From contig NZ_CP107996.1 in NCBI RefSeq assembly GCF_036088315.1, forward strand, positions 3,618,501-3,682,500: a stretch of 64,000 nt of DNA, read 5' to 3'. The stretch is from Streptomyces sp. NBC_00344. GTDB lineage: Bacteria; Actinomycetota; Actinomycetes; Streptomycetales; Streptomycetaceae. Position numbers and translations under genes: made by a program. How positions within the stretch are numbered: position 1 is the first letter of the stretch; the number at the start of each line of letters is the position of its first letter. This document shows, piece by piece, positions 26,560 through 34,858 of this stretch. A model generated the notes under the pieces. The model was not told where the DNA came from. It saw only the letters and a list, made by a program, of their open reading frames with translations, and made no database searches.

Positions 26560-29500
26560 TCAGCGGGCCGCTGCCGCCGCCGCGTCGATCGCCTTGACGA
26601 TGCGTTTGTCCGACACCGTCATGGCGGTCCCGAGGGCGTGGGCGAAGTAGCTCACCCGCAGTTCCTCGATCATCCAGCGGATGTCGGTGACCTCCTGCGG
26701 CACGGGCCGGCCCGGAGGCAGTTGCTCCAGCAGCCAGGCGTACTCGTCCTGCATCTCGTGGACCTTCTCCATGCGGGTGGTGTCCCGCTGGACGGCCGTC
26801 GGCATCTGCTGGAGCCGGCGGTCGGCCGCCACCATGTACCGCATCAGGTCGGGCAGTCTGCGCAGCCCGGTCGCGGTGATGAAGCCCGGCGTGATGAGCG
26901 TCGCGAGCTGCTTGCGCACGTCGGTGAGGTTGGCGGCGAGCACCAGGCTGGTGGTGGCCTTCAGCCGGCGCTCACAGGCTTGCCATGCGGCCAGGATCTG
27001 CTGCACCTGGTCGACCGTCCTGATGGTGGTCTCGACGAGGTCGGCGCGGACCTTCTCGTACAGCTTGCGGAAGGACTCCTCGTCCCAGGCGGGGCCGCCG
27101 TGGTCGGCGATCAGCCGGTCGGCGGCCGCGTTCGCGCAGTCCTCGAAGAGTGCCTGGATCGAGCCGTGCGGATTACGGGAGAGGGCCAGCTTCTGCTGAT
27201 TGCTCAGCCGGTCCGATGCGAACTTGGCAGGATTCACCGGGATGTTGAGCATGATCAGCCTGCGGGTGCCCCGCCACATCGACCGGAGCTGTTCGGACTC
27301 GGTGTCGAAGAGCCGTACCGAGACGCTGCTGCCCTCGTCCACCAGAGCCGGGTAGGCCCGGACCGGCTGACCGGAACGTTTGGTCTCGAACACCTTCGAC
27401 AGGGTGCCCAGGGTCCATTCCTTCAGGCCGGTGCGCTCGATGGACTCGCCGGTGGGGCCGGCCGTCGCCGCGGCGGCCTTGGAGATCGCCTGGCGGGCCT
27501 TGGGGCGCAACCTGATCTTGAGGGCTTCCAGGTCCTTGTCCTCGGCGATGTTGCGGCGCCGCTCGTCGACGATCCGGAAGGTGATCTTCAAGTGGTCCGG
27601 GATCCGGGAGAGGTCGAAATCCTCCTCGGCGACCGGCACTCCGACCATCCGCTGCAGTTCTCGTGCCAGCGTCAGCGGAAGCGGCTCCTGCCGGGGAACC
27701 GCACGGTCCAGGAAGGCCGTTGCGTAGTTCGGCGCCGGGACGTAGTGCCGGCGGACCGGCTTGGGCAGCGAGCGGATCAGCTCGGTGACCACTTCCTCCC
27801 GCAGCCCGGGAATCTGCCAGTCGAAGCCCTCGGACGTGACCTGGTTGAGCACCTGGAGGGGGATGTGGACGGTGACACCGTCGGCGTCGGCGCCCGGCTC
27901 GAACTGGTAGGTCACCCGGAACTTGAGCTTCTGCTGCCGCCAGGAGTCCGGATAGTCGTCCTTGGTGACCGAGCCCGCCTTCTCGGTGATGAGCATCGAA
28001 CGCTCGAAGTCGAGCGCCTCGGGCTCCTCGCGCTGCCGCTTCTTCCACCAGGAGTCGAAGTGGGCGCCGGAGACGACATCGCCGGGAATGCGCTCGTCGT
28101 AGAAGTCGAAGAGAGTCTCGTCGTCCACCAGGATGTCGCGGCGCCTGGCGCGGTGCTCCAGCTCCTCGACCTCGGCGAGCAGCTTGCGGTTGTCCGCGAA
28201 GAACTTGTGGTGCGTACGCCAGTCGCCCTCGACCAGGGCGTTCCTGATGAAGAGCTCACGGCTGGTCTCCGGGTCGATCCGGCCGTAGTTGATCTTCCGC
28301 TGGGCGACGATCGGCACACCGTAGAGCGTCACCCGCTCGTACGCCATCACGGCAGCCTGGTCCTTCTCCCAGTGCGGCTCGCTGTAGGTGCGCTTCAGCA
28401 GATGCTGGGCGACCGGCTCGATCCACTCGGGCTCGATCTTCGCGTTGACCCTGGCCCAGAGCCGGGAGGTCTCCACCAGTTCGGCGGACATGATGAAACG
28501 CGGCTGCTTCTTGAAGAGGGCGGAACCCGGGAAGATCGCGAACTTGGCGCTGCGGGCGCCCAGATACTCGTTCTTCTCGGTGTCCTTGAGGCCGATGTGC
28601 GAGAGCAGACCGGCCAGCAGTGAGGTGTGCACGGACTGTTCGGGCGCGTCCTGCTCGTTCAGGCGCACGCCCATGGTCCTGGCAACCGAACGCAGCTGCG
28701 CGTAGATGTCCTGCCACTCGCGGATCCGCAGGAAGTTCAGGTACTCCTGCTTGCACATCCGGCGGAAGCTCGAGGAGCCGCGCTCCTTCTGCTGTTCCTG
28801 GACGTAGCGCCAGAGGTTGAGGAAGGCGAGGAAGTCGGAGGTCTCGTCCTTGAACCTGGCGTGCTGCTGGTCCGCCTGCTGTTGCTTCTCGGCCGGCCGC
28901 TCGCGCGGGTCCTGGATGGAGAGGGCGGCGGCGATCACCATGACCTCGCGCACACAGCCGTTGCGGTCGGCCTCCAGGACCATCCGGGCGAGCCGCGGGT
29001 CGACGGGCAGCTGGCTGAGTTTGCGGCCCTCCGGGGTGAGCCGGCGCTTGGGGTCCTTCTCCTTGGGGTCCAGCGCCCCGAGTTCCTGGAGCAGCTGGAC
29101 GCCGTCGCGGATGTTCCGGTGGTCCGGCGCGTCGATGAAGGGGAACTTCTCGATGTCGCCCAGCCCGGCCGCCGACATCTGGAGGATGACGGACGCCAGA
29201 TTGGTCCTGAGGATCTCCGGGTCGGTGAACTCCGGGCGGGTGAGGAAGTCGTCCTCGGAGTACAGCCGGATGCAGATGCCGTCCGAGGTGCGGCCGCAAC
29301 GGCCTTTGCGCTGGTTGGCGCTGGCCTGCGAGATCCGCTCGATGGGCAGCCGCTGCACCTTGGTCCGGTGGCTGTAGCGGGAGATGCGCGCGGTGCCCGG
29401 GTCGATCACGTACTTGATGCCGGGGACGGTCAGCGAGGTCTCCGCGACGTTGGTGGCCAGCACCACCCGTCTCCCCGCGTGCTGCTGGAACACCCGGTGC

Positions 29501-30489
29501 TGCTCTGCGTGCGAGAGCCGGGCGTACAGGGGGAGCACCTCGGTGTGCCGCAGGTTCCGCTTGTTCAGCGCGTCGGCGGTGTCACGGATCTCGCGCTCGC
29601 CGGAGAGGAAGACCAGCACATCTCCCGGGCCCTCGCCCTGGAGTTCGTCCACCGCCTCGCAGATCGCGGTGATCTGGTCGCGGTCGCCGTCCTCGCCCTC
29701 GTCCTCGAGGAGCGGTCGGTAACGGACGTCGACCGGGTACGTGCGCCCGCTGACCTCCACGATCGGCGCCTCGCCGAAGTGCTGGGAAAACCGCTCGGGG
29801 TCGATGGTCGCCGAGGTGATGACGACCTTCAGGTCCGGCCGCTTCGGCAGCAGCTGGGCCAGATAGCCGAGCAGGAAGTCGATGTTCAGGGACCGCTCGT
29901 GGGCCTCGTCGATGATGATCGTGTCGTAGGCGCGCAGCTCACGGTCGGTCTGGATCTCCGCGAGCAGAATGCCGTCCGTCATCAGCTTGACGAAGGTGGC
30001 GTCCTGGTTGACCTGGTCGGTGAAGCGGACCTTCCAGCCGACCGCTTCGCCGAGCGGTGTCCCCATCTCGTCGGCGATGCGTTCCGCGACCGTGCGGGCG
30101 GCGATCCGCCGGGGCTGGGTGTGCCCGATCATGCCCCGGACCCCACGCCCCAGCTCCAGGCAGATCTTCGGGATCTGGGTGGTCTTTCCCGATCCGGTCT
30201 CACCGGCGACGATCACCACCTGGTGATGGCGTATCGCTTCCGCGATCTCGTCCTTCTTCTGGCTGACCGGCAGCTGTTCGGGATAGCTGACCGGTGGCAC
30301 CCGGGAGGCCCGCAGCGCGATCCGCTCCGCCGACTTCCCCGCATCGGCGGCGAGCTCGTCCAGCACGGCCTGCCGGGCCTCCGGCTTACGGATACGCCGG
30401 GCGCCCTCGAGACGCCGGCCGAGCCGGTGCGCATCGCGCAGCGACAGTTCGTTGAGCGTGGCCTGTAGATCGGCGAAGGAAGTAGACAT
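26560..30489 (-). CDS. hrpA: ATP-dependent RNA helicase HrpA (DEAH box)
   Basis: 1309 residues, the normal size of bacterial HrpA. Walker A GETGSGKTTQ at about 96-105, QPRRIAA (motif Ia), IIIDEAHERS at about 191-200, SAT motif near 225, and QRKGRCGR (motif VI) are intact. The HA2/OB-fold and long DUF3418-type C-terminal region follow. HrpA unwinds RNA and helps resolve stalled ribosomes in E. coli. ATG 30489 has no strong ribosome binding site. Divergent from the 30603 membrane protein across an AT-rich 113-bp gap. Confidence 0.95.
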   Translation of the reverse strand: MSTSFADLQATLNELSLRDAHRLGRRLEGARRIRKPEARQAVLDELAADAGKSAERIALRASRVPPVSYPEQLPVSQKKDEIAEAIRHHQVVIVAGETGSGKTTQIPKICLELGRGVRGMIGHTQPRRIAARTVAERIADEMGTPLGEAVGWKVRFTDQVNQDATFVKLMTDGILLAEIQTDRELRAYDTIIIDEAHERSLNIDFLLGYLAQLLPKRPDLKVVITSATIDPERFSQHFGEAPIVEVSGRTYPVDVRYRPLLEDEGEDGDRDQITAICEAVDELQGEGPGDVLVFLSGEREIRDTADALNKRNLRHTEVLPLYARLSHAEQHRVFQQHAGRRVVLATNVAETSLTVPGIKYVIDPGTARISRYSHRTKVQRLPIERISQASANQRKGRCGRTSDGICIRLYSEDDFLTRPEFTDPEILRTNLASVILQMSAAGLGDIEKFPFIDAPDHRNIRDGVQLLQELGALDPKEKDPKRRLTPEGRKLSQLPVDPRLARMVLEADRNGCVREVMVIAAALSIQDPRERPAEKQQQADQQHARFKDETSDFLAFLNLWRYVQEQQKERGSSSFRRMCKQEYLNFLRIREWQDIYAQLRSVARTMGVRLNEQDAPEQSVHTSLLAGLLSHIGLKDTEKNEYLGARSAKFAIFPGSALFKKQPRFIMSAELVETSRLWARVNAKIEPEWIEPVAQHLLKRTYSEPHWEKDQAAVMAYERVTLYGVPIVAQRKINYGRIDPETSRELFIRNALVEGDWRTHHKFFADNRKLLAEVEELEHRARRRDILVDDETLFDFYDERIPGDVVSGAHFDSWWKKRQREEPEALDFERSMLITEKAGSVTKDDYPDSWRQQKLKFRVTYQFEPGADADGVTVHIPLQVLNQVTSEGFDWQIPGLREEVVTELIRSLPKPVRRHYVPAPNYATAFLDRAVPRQEPLPLTLARELQRMVGVPVAEEDFDLSRIPDHLKITFRIVDERRRNIAEDKDLEALKIRLRPKARQAISKAAAATAGPTGESIERTGLKEWTLGTLSKVFETKRSGQPVRAYPALVDEGSSVSVRLFDTESEQLRSMWRGTRRLIMLNIPVNPAKFASDRLSNQQKLALSRNPHGSIQALFEDCANAAADRLIADHGGPAWDEESFRKLYEKVRADLVETTIRTVDQVQQILAAWQACERRLKATTSLVLAANLTDVRKQLATLITPGFITATGLRRLPDLMRYMVAADRRLQQMPTAVQRDTTRMEKVHEMQDEYAWLLEQLPPGRPVPQEVTDIRWMIEELRVSYFAHALGTAMTVSDKRIVKAIDAAAAAAR

Positions 30490-30589
30490 ACCTCACCCAG
30501 GATCTCACCCGGCGGAACGGACTGGCGAACGGATTTGCCCGCGCCAGCATATGCTCCACTTCGATCCTGTATGTCTTATGTATCTGGTT

Positions 30590-30595
30590 TAGCGT
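30590..30595 (+). promoter_or_regulatory. Probable -10 box of a leaderless transcript for the 30603 gene
   Basis: TAGCGT is followed by 7 nt and ATG 30603, the same arrangement as at merR (39978). The region just upstream is AT-rich (TATGTCTTATGTATCTGG). Confidence 0.4.
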
Positions 30596-30602
30596 GATTT
30601 TC

Positions 30603-31637
30603 ATGGCCGACCCGATGGAACAGCACGGCGCCCGAGCCGGGCGCCCGAGCCGCCGTGATCACTGGACGGCCTTCCGGCAGTCGCCCTTTCTGCCGGCGAG
30701 CGTGCTGCTGGTCATCCTGTCGGCCGCCGCCGCGCTCTTCGCCGGTTCGTACACCTACTTCATGGCGAACCCCACACCGCACCGCATTCCGACGGCCGTC
30801 GTCGGTGACTACGGCTCTCCGGTGGGGCGGCGGTTCATCGGGGGAATGGAGCAGGCCCTCGACGCGTCGCTGAAACTGCACACCTATGTATCGGCCGCCG
30901 CTGCCCGGCAGGGTGTGGACGAGCAGAAGGTCTTCGCCATCGTGGAAGTGGCGGGCGGCCGGGTCCGGCTGGACGTGTCCGGTGCCTCCGGTGCGACGGT
31001 GGCGCAGGTGATCGCGGAGGCCGGGCCGAAGGTCGGCAGGGCGACCGGTGTCCCGGTCCGGGTCAGGGACATCAAACCGCTTCAGCCGGGCGACCCGCGC
31101 GGGCTGGCGCTCTTCTACATCTCGCTGGCCGCGGTGATCATCGGGTTCGTCGGAGCGATCCAGCTCTCGGTACATGCCCGGGCCCTCAACCCGGCGGAAC
31201 GCATTGCCTTCACGGTGGCCTATGCGCTGCTCGGCGGGTTCGCCATCGCCGCGGTGGTGGACTGGGGGCTGGGTGCGCTCCGCCTGCCGTTCGTCCAGTC
31301 CTGGATGATCCTGGCGCTGACCATGTTCACCTCCGGCATGGTCTTCACCATGTTCAACACCCTGATCGGCCGCTGGGCGATGATTCCCACCTGGGGCCTG
31401 ATGGTGCTGCTCGGCAACCCGTCGTCGGGCGGCGCGGTGTCCTGGCCGCTGCTGCCGTCCACGCTGGGGCACATCGGCCAGTGGCTGCCGCCCGGCGCAT
31501 CGGTCAACGCGCAGCACACCGCCATGTACTTCGGAGGCCATCAGCACCTGTTCCCGTACCTGGTGCTGGGGACCTGGGCGCTGGTGTCCTGCGCGGTCTT
31601 CTGGATCTGGCGCCACCGGCATCCGGGCGGGCGATGA
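30603..31637 (+). CDS. Multi-pass membrane protein of ABC-2/YhgE-like architecture
   Basis: 344 residues. One TM near residues 28-50, then a ~120-residue extracytoplasmic segment (to about 170), then five hydrophobic segments to the end. This is the topology of ABC-2-like/Pip-type permeases such as YhgE. No ATPase gene is adjacent and no known substrate can be named. ATG 30603 is preferred for its -10 spacing; GTG 30594 in the same frame overlaps that box. A bidirectional terminator follows. Confidence 0.8.
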   Translation: MADPMEQHGARAGRPSRRDHWTAFRQSPFLPASVLLVILSAAAALFAGSYTYFMANPTPHRIPTAVVGDYGSPVGRRFIGGMEQALDASLKLHTYVSAAAARQGVDEQKVFAIVEVAGGRVRLDVSGASGATVAQVIAEAGPKVGRATGVPVRVRDIKPLQPGDPRGLALFYISLAAVIIGFVGAIQLSVHARALNPAERIAFTVAYALLGGFAIAAVVDWGLGALRLPFVQSWMILALTMFTSGMVFTMFNTLIGRWAMIPTWGLMVLLGNPSSGGAVSWPLLPSTLGHIGQWLPPGASVNAQHTAMYFGGHQHLFPYLVLGTWALVSCAVFWIWRHRHPGGR

Positions 31638-31644
31638 CCTGCGC

Positions 31645-31677
31645 GAAAGGCCCCGACCGAGGTCGGGGCCTTTTCGA
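31645..31677. terminator. Bidirectional terminator between the 30603 gene and tRNA-Phe
   Basis: CGAAAGGCCCCGACC and GGTCGGGGCCTTTTCG form a long stem with a T-run on each strand, serving the plus-strand gene and the minus-strand tRNA cluster. Confidence 0.85.
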
Positions 31678-31683
31678 TGAAGT

Positions 31684-31757
31684 GGCTGGGGCCGGGATCG
31701 AACCGGCGACCTATCGCTTTTCAGGCGATCGCTCGTACCAACTGAGCTACCCAGCCA
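31684..31757 (-). tRNA. tRNA-Phe (anticodon GAA)
   Basis: 74 nt: acceptor GGCTGGG/CCCAGCC with A discriminator, anticodon arm ATCGC-CTGAAAA-GCGAT, T loop TTCGATC. Last of a Glu-Asp-Phe minus-strand cluster. Confidence 0.97.
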
Positions 31758-31779
31758 CGCAACCTCTGACGGCTGCAGC

Positions 31780-31854
31780 GGTCCTGACGGGATTTGAACC
31801 CGCGGCCTCCACCTTGACAGGGTGGCGAGCACTCCAAACTGCTCCACAGGACCA
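31780..31854 (-). tRNA. tRNA-Asp (anticodon GTC), copy 2
   Basis: Identical over 75 nt to 26401-26475. Middle gene of the Glu-Asp-Phe cluster. Confidence 0.97.
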
Positions 31855-31892
31855 AGCAATGTGCGAAGACCAGCTTCGCACACAGTACGGCG

Positions 31893-31965
31893 TGCCCCCA
31901 ACGGGATTCGAACCCGTGCTACCGCCTTGAAAGGGCGGCGTCCTGGGCCACTAGACGATGAGGGC
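31893..31965 (-). tRNA. tRNA-Glu (anticodon TTC)
   Basis: 73 nt: acceptor GCCCTCA/TGGGGGC with A discriminator, anticodon arm CCGCC-CTTTCAA-GGCGG, T loop TTCGAAT. First gene of the cluster as transcribed. Confidence 0.97.
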
Positions 31966-32045
31966 TAAAGGCCCGCCTGGGCGCTTTGCAGCGCGTCGGG
32001 GACGTGAGAAGCATATGGGATGCCGGGACGGTTCGCCAAAACGGT

Positions 32046-33611
32046 TTACGGGGTCCGGGACGAGGGGTGTTCCGAGGGGGCCGGCGACGGCGTCGCGCCC
32101 GGCAGGTTGTCGCTCGGCAGATGGCGGCTGACCTCGGCCGTCGTCAGGCCGAGACCGCCCAGGGTGATCTCGTCCCAGGCCTGCAGACGGCGGGTCGCCC
32201 GGTCCAGATAGAGCACCGAGGCGAGCACCTTCTCCGGGTGTTTGTTCTGGACGGCACGCAGACCGCCACCGCCCGTCGAGCCCTCCACCTTCAACCGGGT
32301 GCCGAGCTCCAGAACCTGGTTCTCGCGGTGGTGCACGTGCCCGGCGAGCACCAGCGGGACCGTGCCGTCCGTCTGGCGCGCGGCCTCGGGCTCGTGCGCG
32401 ACCGCGATGTCGACCGGGGTGCCGGCCCTGGCCTGGTCGCGGATGGCGGTGGCGAGCCGGAGGCCCGCCATGCGCTCCACGGCGTTGCCGCCCGGCACGA
32501 CGGAACGGTCCGGGGTGAACTGCGGGTCACCGGTCCCCGCGATCCGCAGCCCGCCGACGGTGACGGCGCTGCCCTCGTCGAGTACATGCGCGTTCCTGAG
32601 ATGCCGCAGGTACTTCTGGGTGGTGGCCGAGTCGTGGTTGCCGCGGACCCAGACATAGGGCGCGCCCAGATCCCTGACCGGGTCGAGGAACTGGTTCTCC
32701 GCCGCGCTCCCGTGGTCCATGGTGTCGCCGGAATCGATGATCACGTCGATCCGGTACTGCTTCACCAGCGAGGCGATGATCTGCCAGGACGCCGGGTTGA
32801 GATGGATGTCCGAGACGTGCAGCACCCGGATCGTGCCGGGGTCGGGCTGATACGCCGGAAGCGTCGATGTGGCGTCGTACAGCTTGGTCACGTTGGTGAC
32901 CAGGCGCGCCAGCTCCTCCTGGTAGGCGTTGAAGTCGGTGACGATCGAGCGGGCGTTGCCCACCACCTGGGGGGCGGATGAGAGCAGCCCGGAGAACTTC
33001 GGCTCCAGGACCGACTTGGGATTCCAGGTCGCGTACGCGGTGAGTCCCGACGCCGTCAGCAGGGCGAGCGCGAGTCCGCCGGCCAGCAGTGCGGAGCGTG
33101 GCCTCCGGTAGACGACCAGGCCGAGCGCGGTGGCCCCGACGACCACGGCCGCGCAGGAACGCAGGGCCAGATCGAGGGTGCCCCGCTCGACGTCGTGGGC
33201 GATCTCGGACTGCAGGCCGGAGATCCGTTCGGGGTGTTCGACGAGATCCTGGGAGCGTGCCGGGTCCAGGCGGTCGACATCGACGTCCAGGCGAATGGGC
33301 GCGGTGTGCGAATCGAGTTCCAGGGCGCCCAGCGGAGAGACATTGATCTTGGTGCCGCCGGTCAGCGAGGGCCGCAGGGTCATCGTGGTGTCCATCGGCC
33401 CGACCGCCGTACGGACGTTGCCGACGACCAGCAGGCCGAGCCAGGCGCCGAACAGGACCACCGCCACCAGGCCCAGAGCGCGGGCCCAGGGGCGCGGGGC
33501 GCGGACCGGCGAGAGCGTCGACGGGGCGGGGCGGGACGGTCGCCGGATGTGGGGTCGCCGGATGTGCAGTCGGAGCGCGCGGAGTTGCCGGAACGGTTCG
33601 GCGGCTGCCAT
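32046..33611 (-). CDS. Membrane-anchored metallophosphoesterase
   Basis: 521 residues from ATG 33611. Two hydrophobic segments (about 47-68 and 160-210 region) place a domain outside. The calcineurin-like phosphoesterase motifs follow in order: HVSDIHLNP, IDSGDTMD, VRGNHDS, AVAHEP and LAGHVHHRE, all metal ligands intact. The active site is on the C-terminal side of the last TM. Substrate unknown. A Pro/Ser-rich tail ends the protein. The start is uncertain: no good ribosome binding site is seen and an upstream frame reaches 33659. Divergent from the 33687 gene. Confidence 0.85.
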   Translation of the reverse strand: MAAAEPFRQLRALRLHIRRPHIRRPSRPAPSTLSPVRAPRPWARALGLVAVVLFGAWLGLLVVGNVRTAVGPMDTTMTLRPSLTGGTKINVSPLGALELDSHTAPIRLDVDVDRLDPARSQDLVEHPERISGLQSEIAHDVERGTLDLALRSCAAVVVGATALGLVVYRRPRSALLAGGLALALLTASGLTAYATWNPKSVLEPKFSGLLSSAPQVVGNARSIVTDFNAYQEELARLVTNVTKLYDATSTLPAYQPDPGTIRVLHVSDIHLNPASWQIIASLVKQYRIDVIIDSGDTMDHGSAAENQFLDPVRDLGAPYVWVRGNHDSATTQKYLRHLRNAHVLDEGSAVTVGGLRIAGTGDPQFTPDRSVVPGGNAVERMAGLRLATAIRDQARAGTPVDIAVAHEPEAARQTDGTVPLVLAGHVHHRENQVLELGTRLKVEGSTGGGGLRAVQNKHPEKVLASVLYLDRATRRLQAWDEITLGGLGLTTAEVSRHLPSDNLPGATPSPAPSEHPSSRTP

Positions 33612-33686
33612 TTGTGCCGTATGCCCACATGGGCAGGCAGTCATGCGGACTCGGCGCATGCGGGTGCACTACGTGACAATGGCGGG

Positions 33687-34037
33687 GTGCTGGAGATGAC
33701 GCGTGAGGAGTTCGAGGAGCTTGTCGCCGAGGCGCTGGACCGTATCCCGCCGGAGCTGACACGGCTGATGGACAACGTCGCCGTGTTCGTCGAGGACGAG
33801 CCGGCCGGGGACGACCCGCAACTGCTCGGGCTCTACGAGGGGACCCCGCTGACCGAGCGCGGAGAGTGGTACGCGGGGGTGCTGCCGGACCGGATCACCG
33901 TCTTCCGGGGCCCGACGCTGCGGATGTGCGGCTCGCGGGAGGAGGCGGTGGCCGAGACCGAGATCACGGTGGTGCACGAGATCGCCCACCACTTCGGGAT
34001 CGACGACGCCCGGCTGCACGCGCTGGGGTACGGCTGA
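33687..34037 (+). CDS. Small zincin-type metallopeptidase (HExxHxxGxxD)
   Basis: 116 residues. The C-terminal VVHEIAHHFGIDDARLHALGYG gives the HExxHxxGxxD zinc site of the minimal 'zinicin-like' peptidase family common in Actinobacteria. The N-terminus MLEMTREEFEELVAEALDRIP matches my memory of that family; GTG 33687 is used, with GACAAT 6 nt upstream, so the message may be leaderless. No signal peptide, so it is cytoplasmic. Substrate unknown. Confidence 0.85.
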   Translation: MLEMTREEFEELVAEALDRIPPELTRLMDNVAVFVEDEPAGDDPQLLGLYEGTPLTERGEWYAGVLPDRITVFRGPTLRMCGSREEAVAETEITVVHEIAHHFGIDDARLHALGYG

Positions 34038-34120
34038 TCCGCCGCCGGGCGTGTCCCCCGCGGGGAAAAGAGAGTTGGGCACTGCGACCCGCTCACCCGT
34101 TCCCTCCGGAGGTGCGCACC

Positions 34121-34660
34121 GTGCGCCAGTTGCCCGTCCCTGCCCGGTTGGCTGTCGCCGTGATGACGGTTGCGGCCACCGCGGGCTGCATGAGTGTGAG
34201 CGACCATCCGCACAGGCCGGGGACCACGGCGTCGTCCCGGCCGGACGGCGGCCGGGCCAGGCCGGGCGGCGCGGTGGCAGCGCAGCGGGACAGCGGGGGC
34301 GGCAGTGTCTCCAGCGGGGCGGGGAAGGGGTCGGAGCACGGCAGGAAGCGGAAGAAGGGCGCGGACGGGCCGGGTGACGACCCGTCAGCCACTCTGGGCC
34401 CCGGGGTTTCGGGGGATCCGGCGCCTCCCGTGCCCGGGAGGGCGGGGCGGACGAATCCCCCGGTGCCGGGCGGCAAGCCGTCGGGGCCGCCCGCCGGCAG
34501 TCCCTCGCCCCCGCCGCCGTCGGACCCTCCGGCCGCCAGTCCCTCGCCCAGCCCGAGCAGCGCCCCGCCCGAGCCCACCCTCCCGGCGCCGCCGGAGCCG
34601 GGAAGGCGGACCGGCGCGATGGCACTCTCCGTCGCATCGCCGCAGGTGGGACCCGCTTAG
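34121..34660 (+). CDS. Proline-rich putative lipoprotein of unknown function
   Basis: 179 residues. Signal-like N-terminus RQLPVPARLAVAVMTVAATAGC with Cys near residue 23; the lipobox is imperfect. The rest is Pro/Ser/Gly-rich and low-complexity, probably spanning the cell wall without a folded domain. GTG 34121 has GGAGG 8 nt upstream; GTG 34112 in the same frame is closer to that site and less likely. No recognisable family. Confidence 0.65.
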   Translation: MRQLPVPARLAVAVMTVAATAGCMSVSDHPHRPGTTASSRPDGGRARPGGAVAAQRDSGGGSVSSGAGKGSEHGRKRKKGADGPGDDPSATLGPGVSGDPAPPVPGRAGRTNPPVPGGKPSGPPAGSPSPPPPSDPPAASPSPSPSSAPPEPTLPAPPEPGRRTGAMALSVASPQVGPA

Positions 34661-34682
34661 CGGGGTCTGGTTTGCCAGAACC

Positions 34683-34858
34683 GGGGGGAGGTGCGTATGG
34701 TAGTAGATCGTTTGATCCCATTGCCCGGCGCCGACACAGAAGAGCGCCGTGTGGCGCGTACTCTCCCTTGCCGTGGCTGGACCGCATTGAGGCGGTCGAA
34801 ATTGCGAATCACGGAGTTATGGGCGCGTGCCGAGACTCCGGAAGGTTTCGCATTTCGC
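34683..34858 (+). promoter_or_regulatory. Long leader of the DEAD-box helicase gene with hairpins and an in-frame TTA
   Basis: GGGGGAGG at 34683-34690 stands 6 nt before ATG 34697. That ATG opens a frame running without a stop into the helicase, 54 codons upstream of ATG 34859. The codons are unlike the neighbours (TTG, GTA, AAA, and TTA at 34817-34819). Two hairpins are present: GCGCC-GTGT-GGCGC (34744-34757) and GACCGC-N6-GCGGTC (34780-34797). It may be a regulatory 5' leader or a translated N-terminal extension. Confidence 0.5.
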
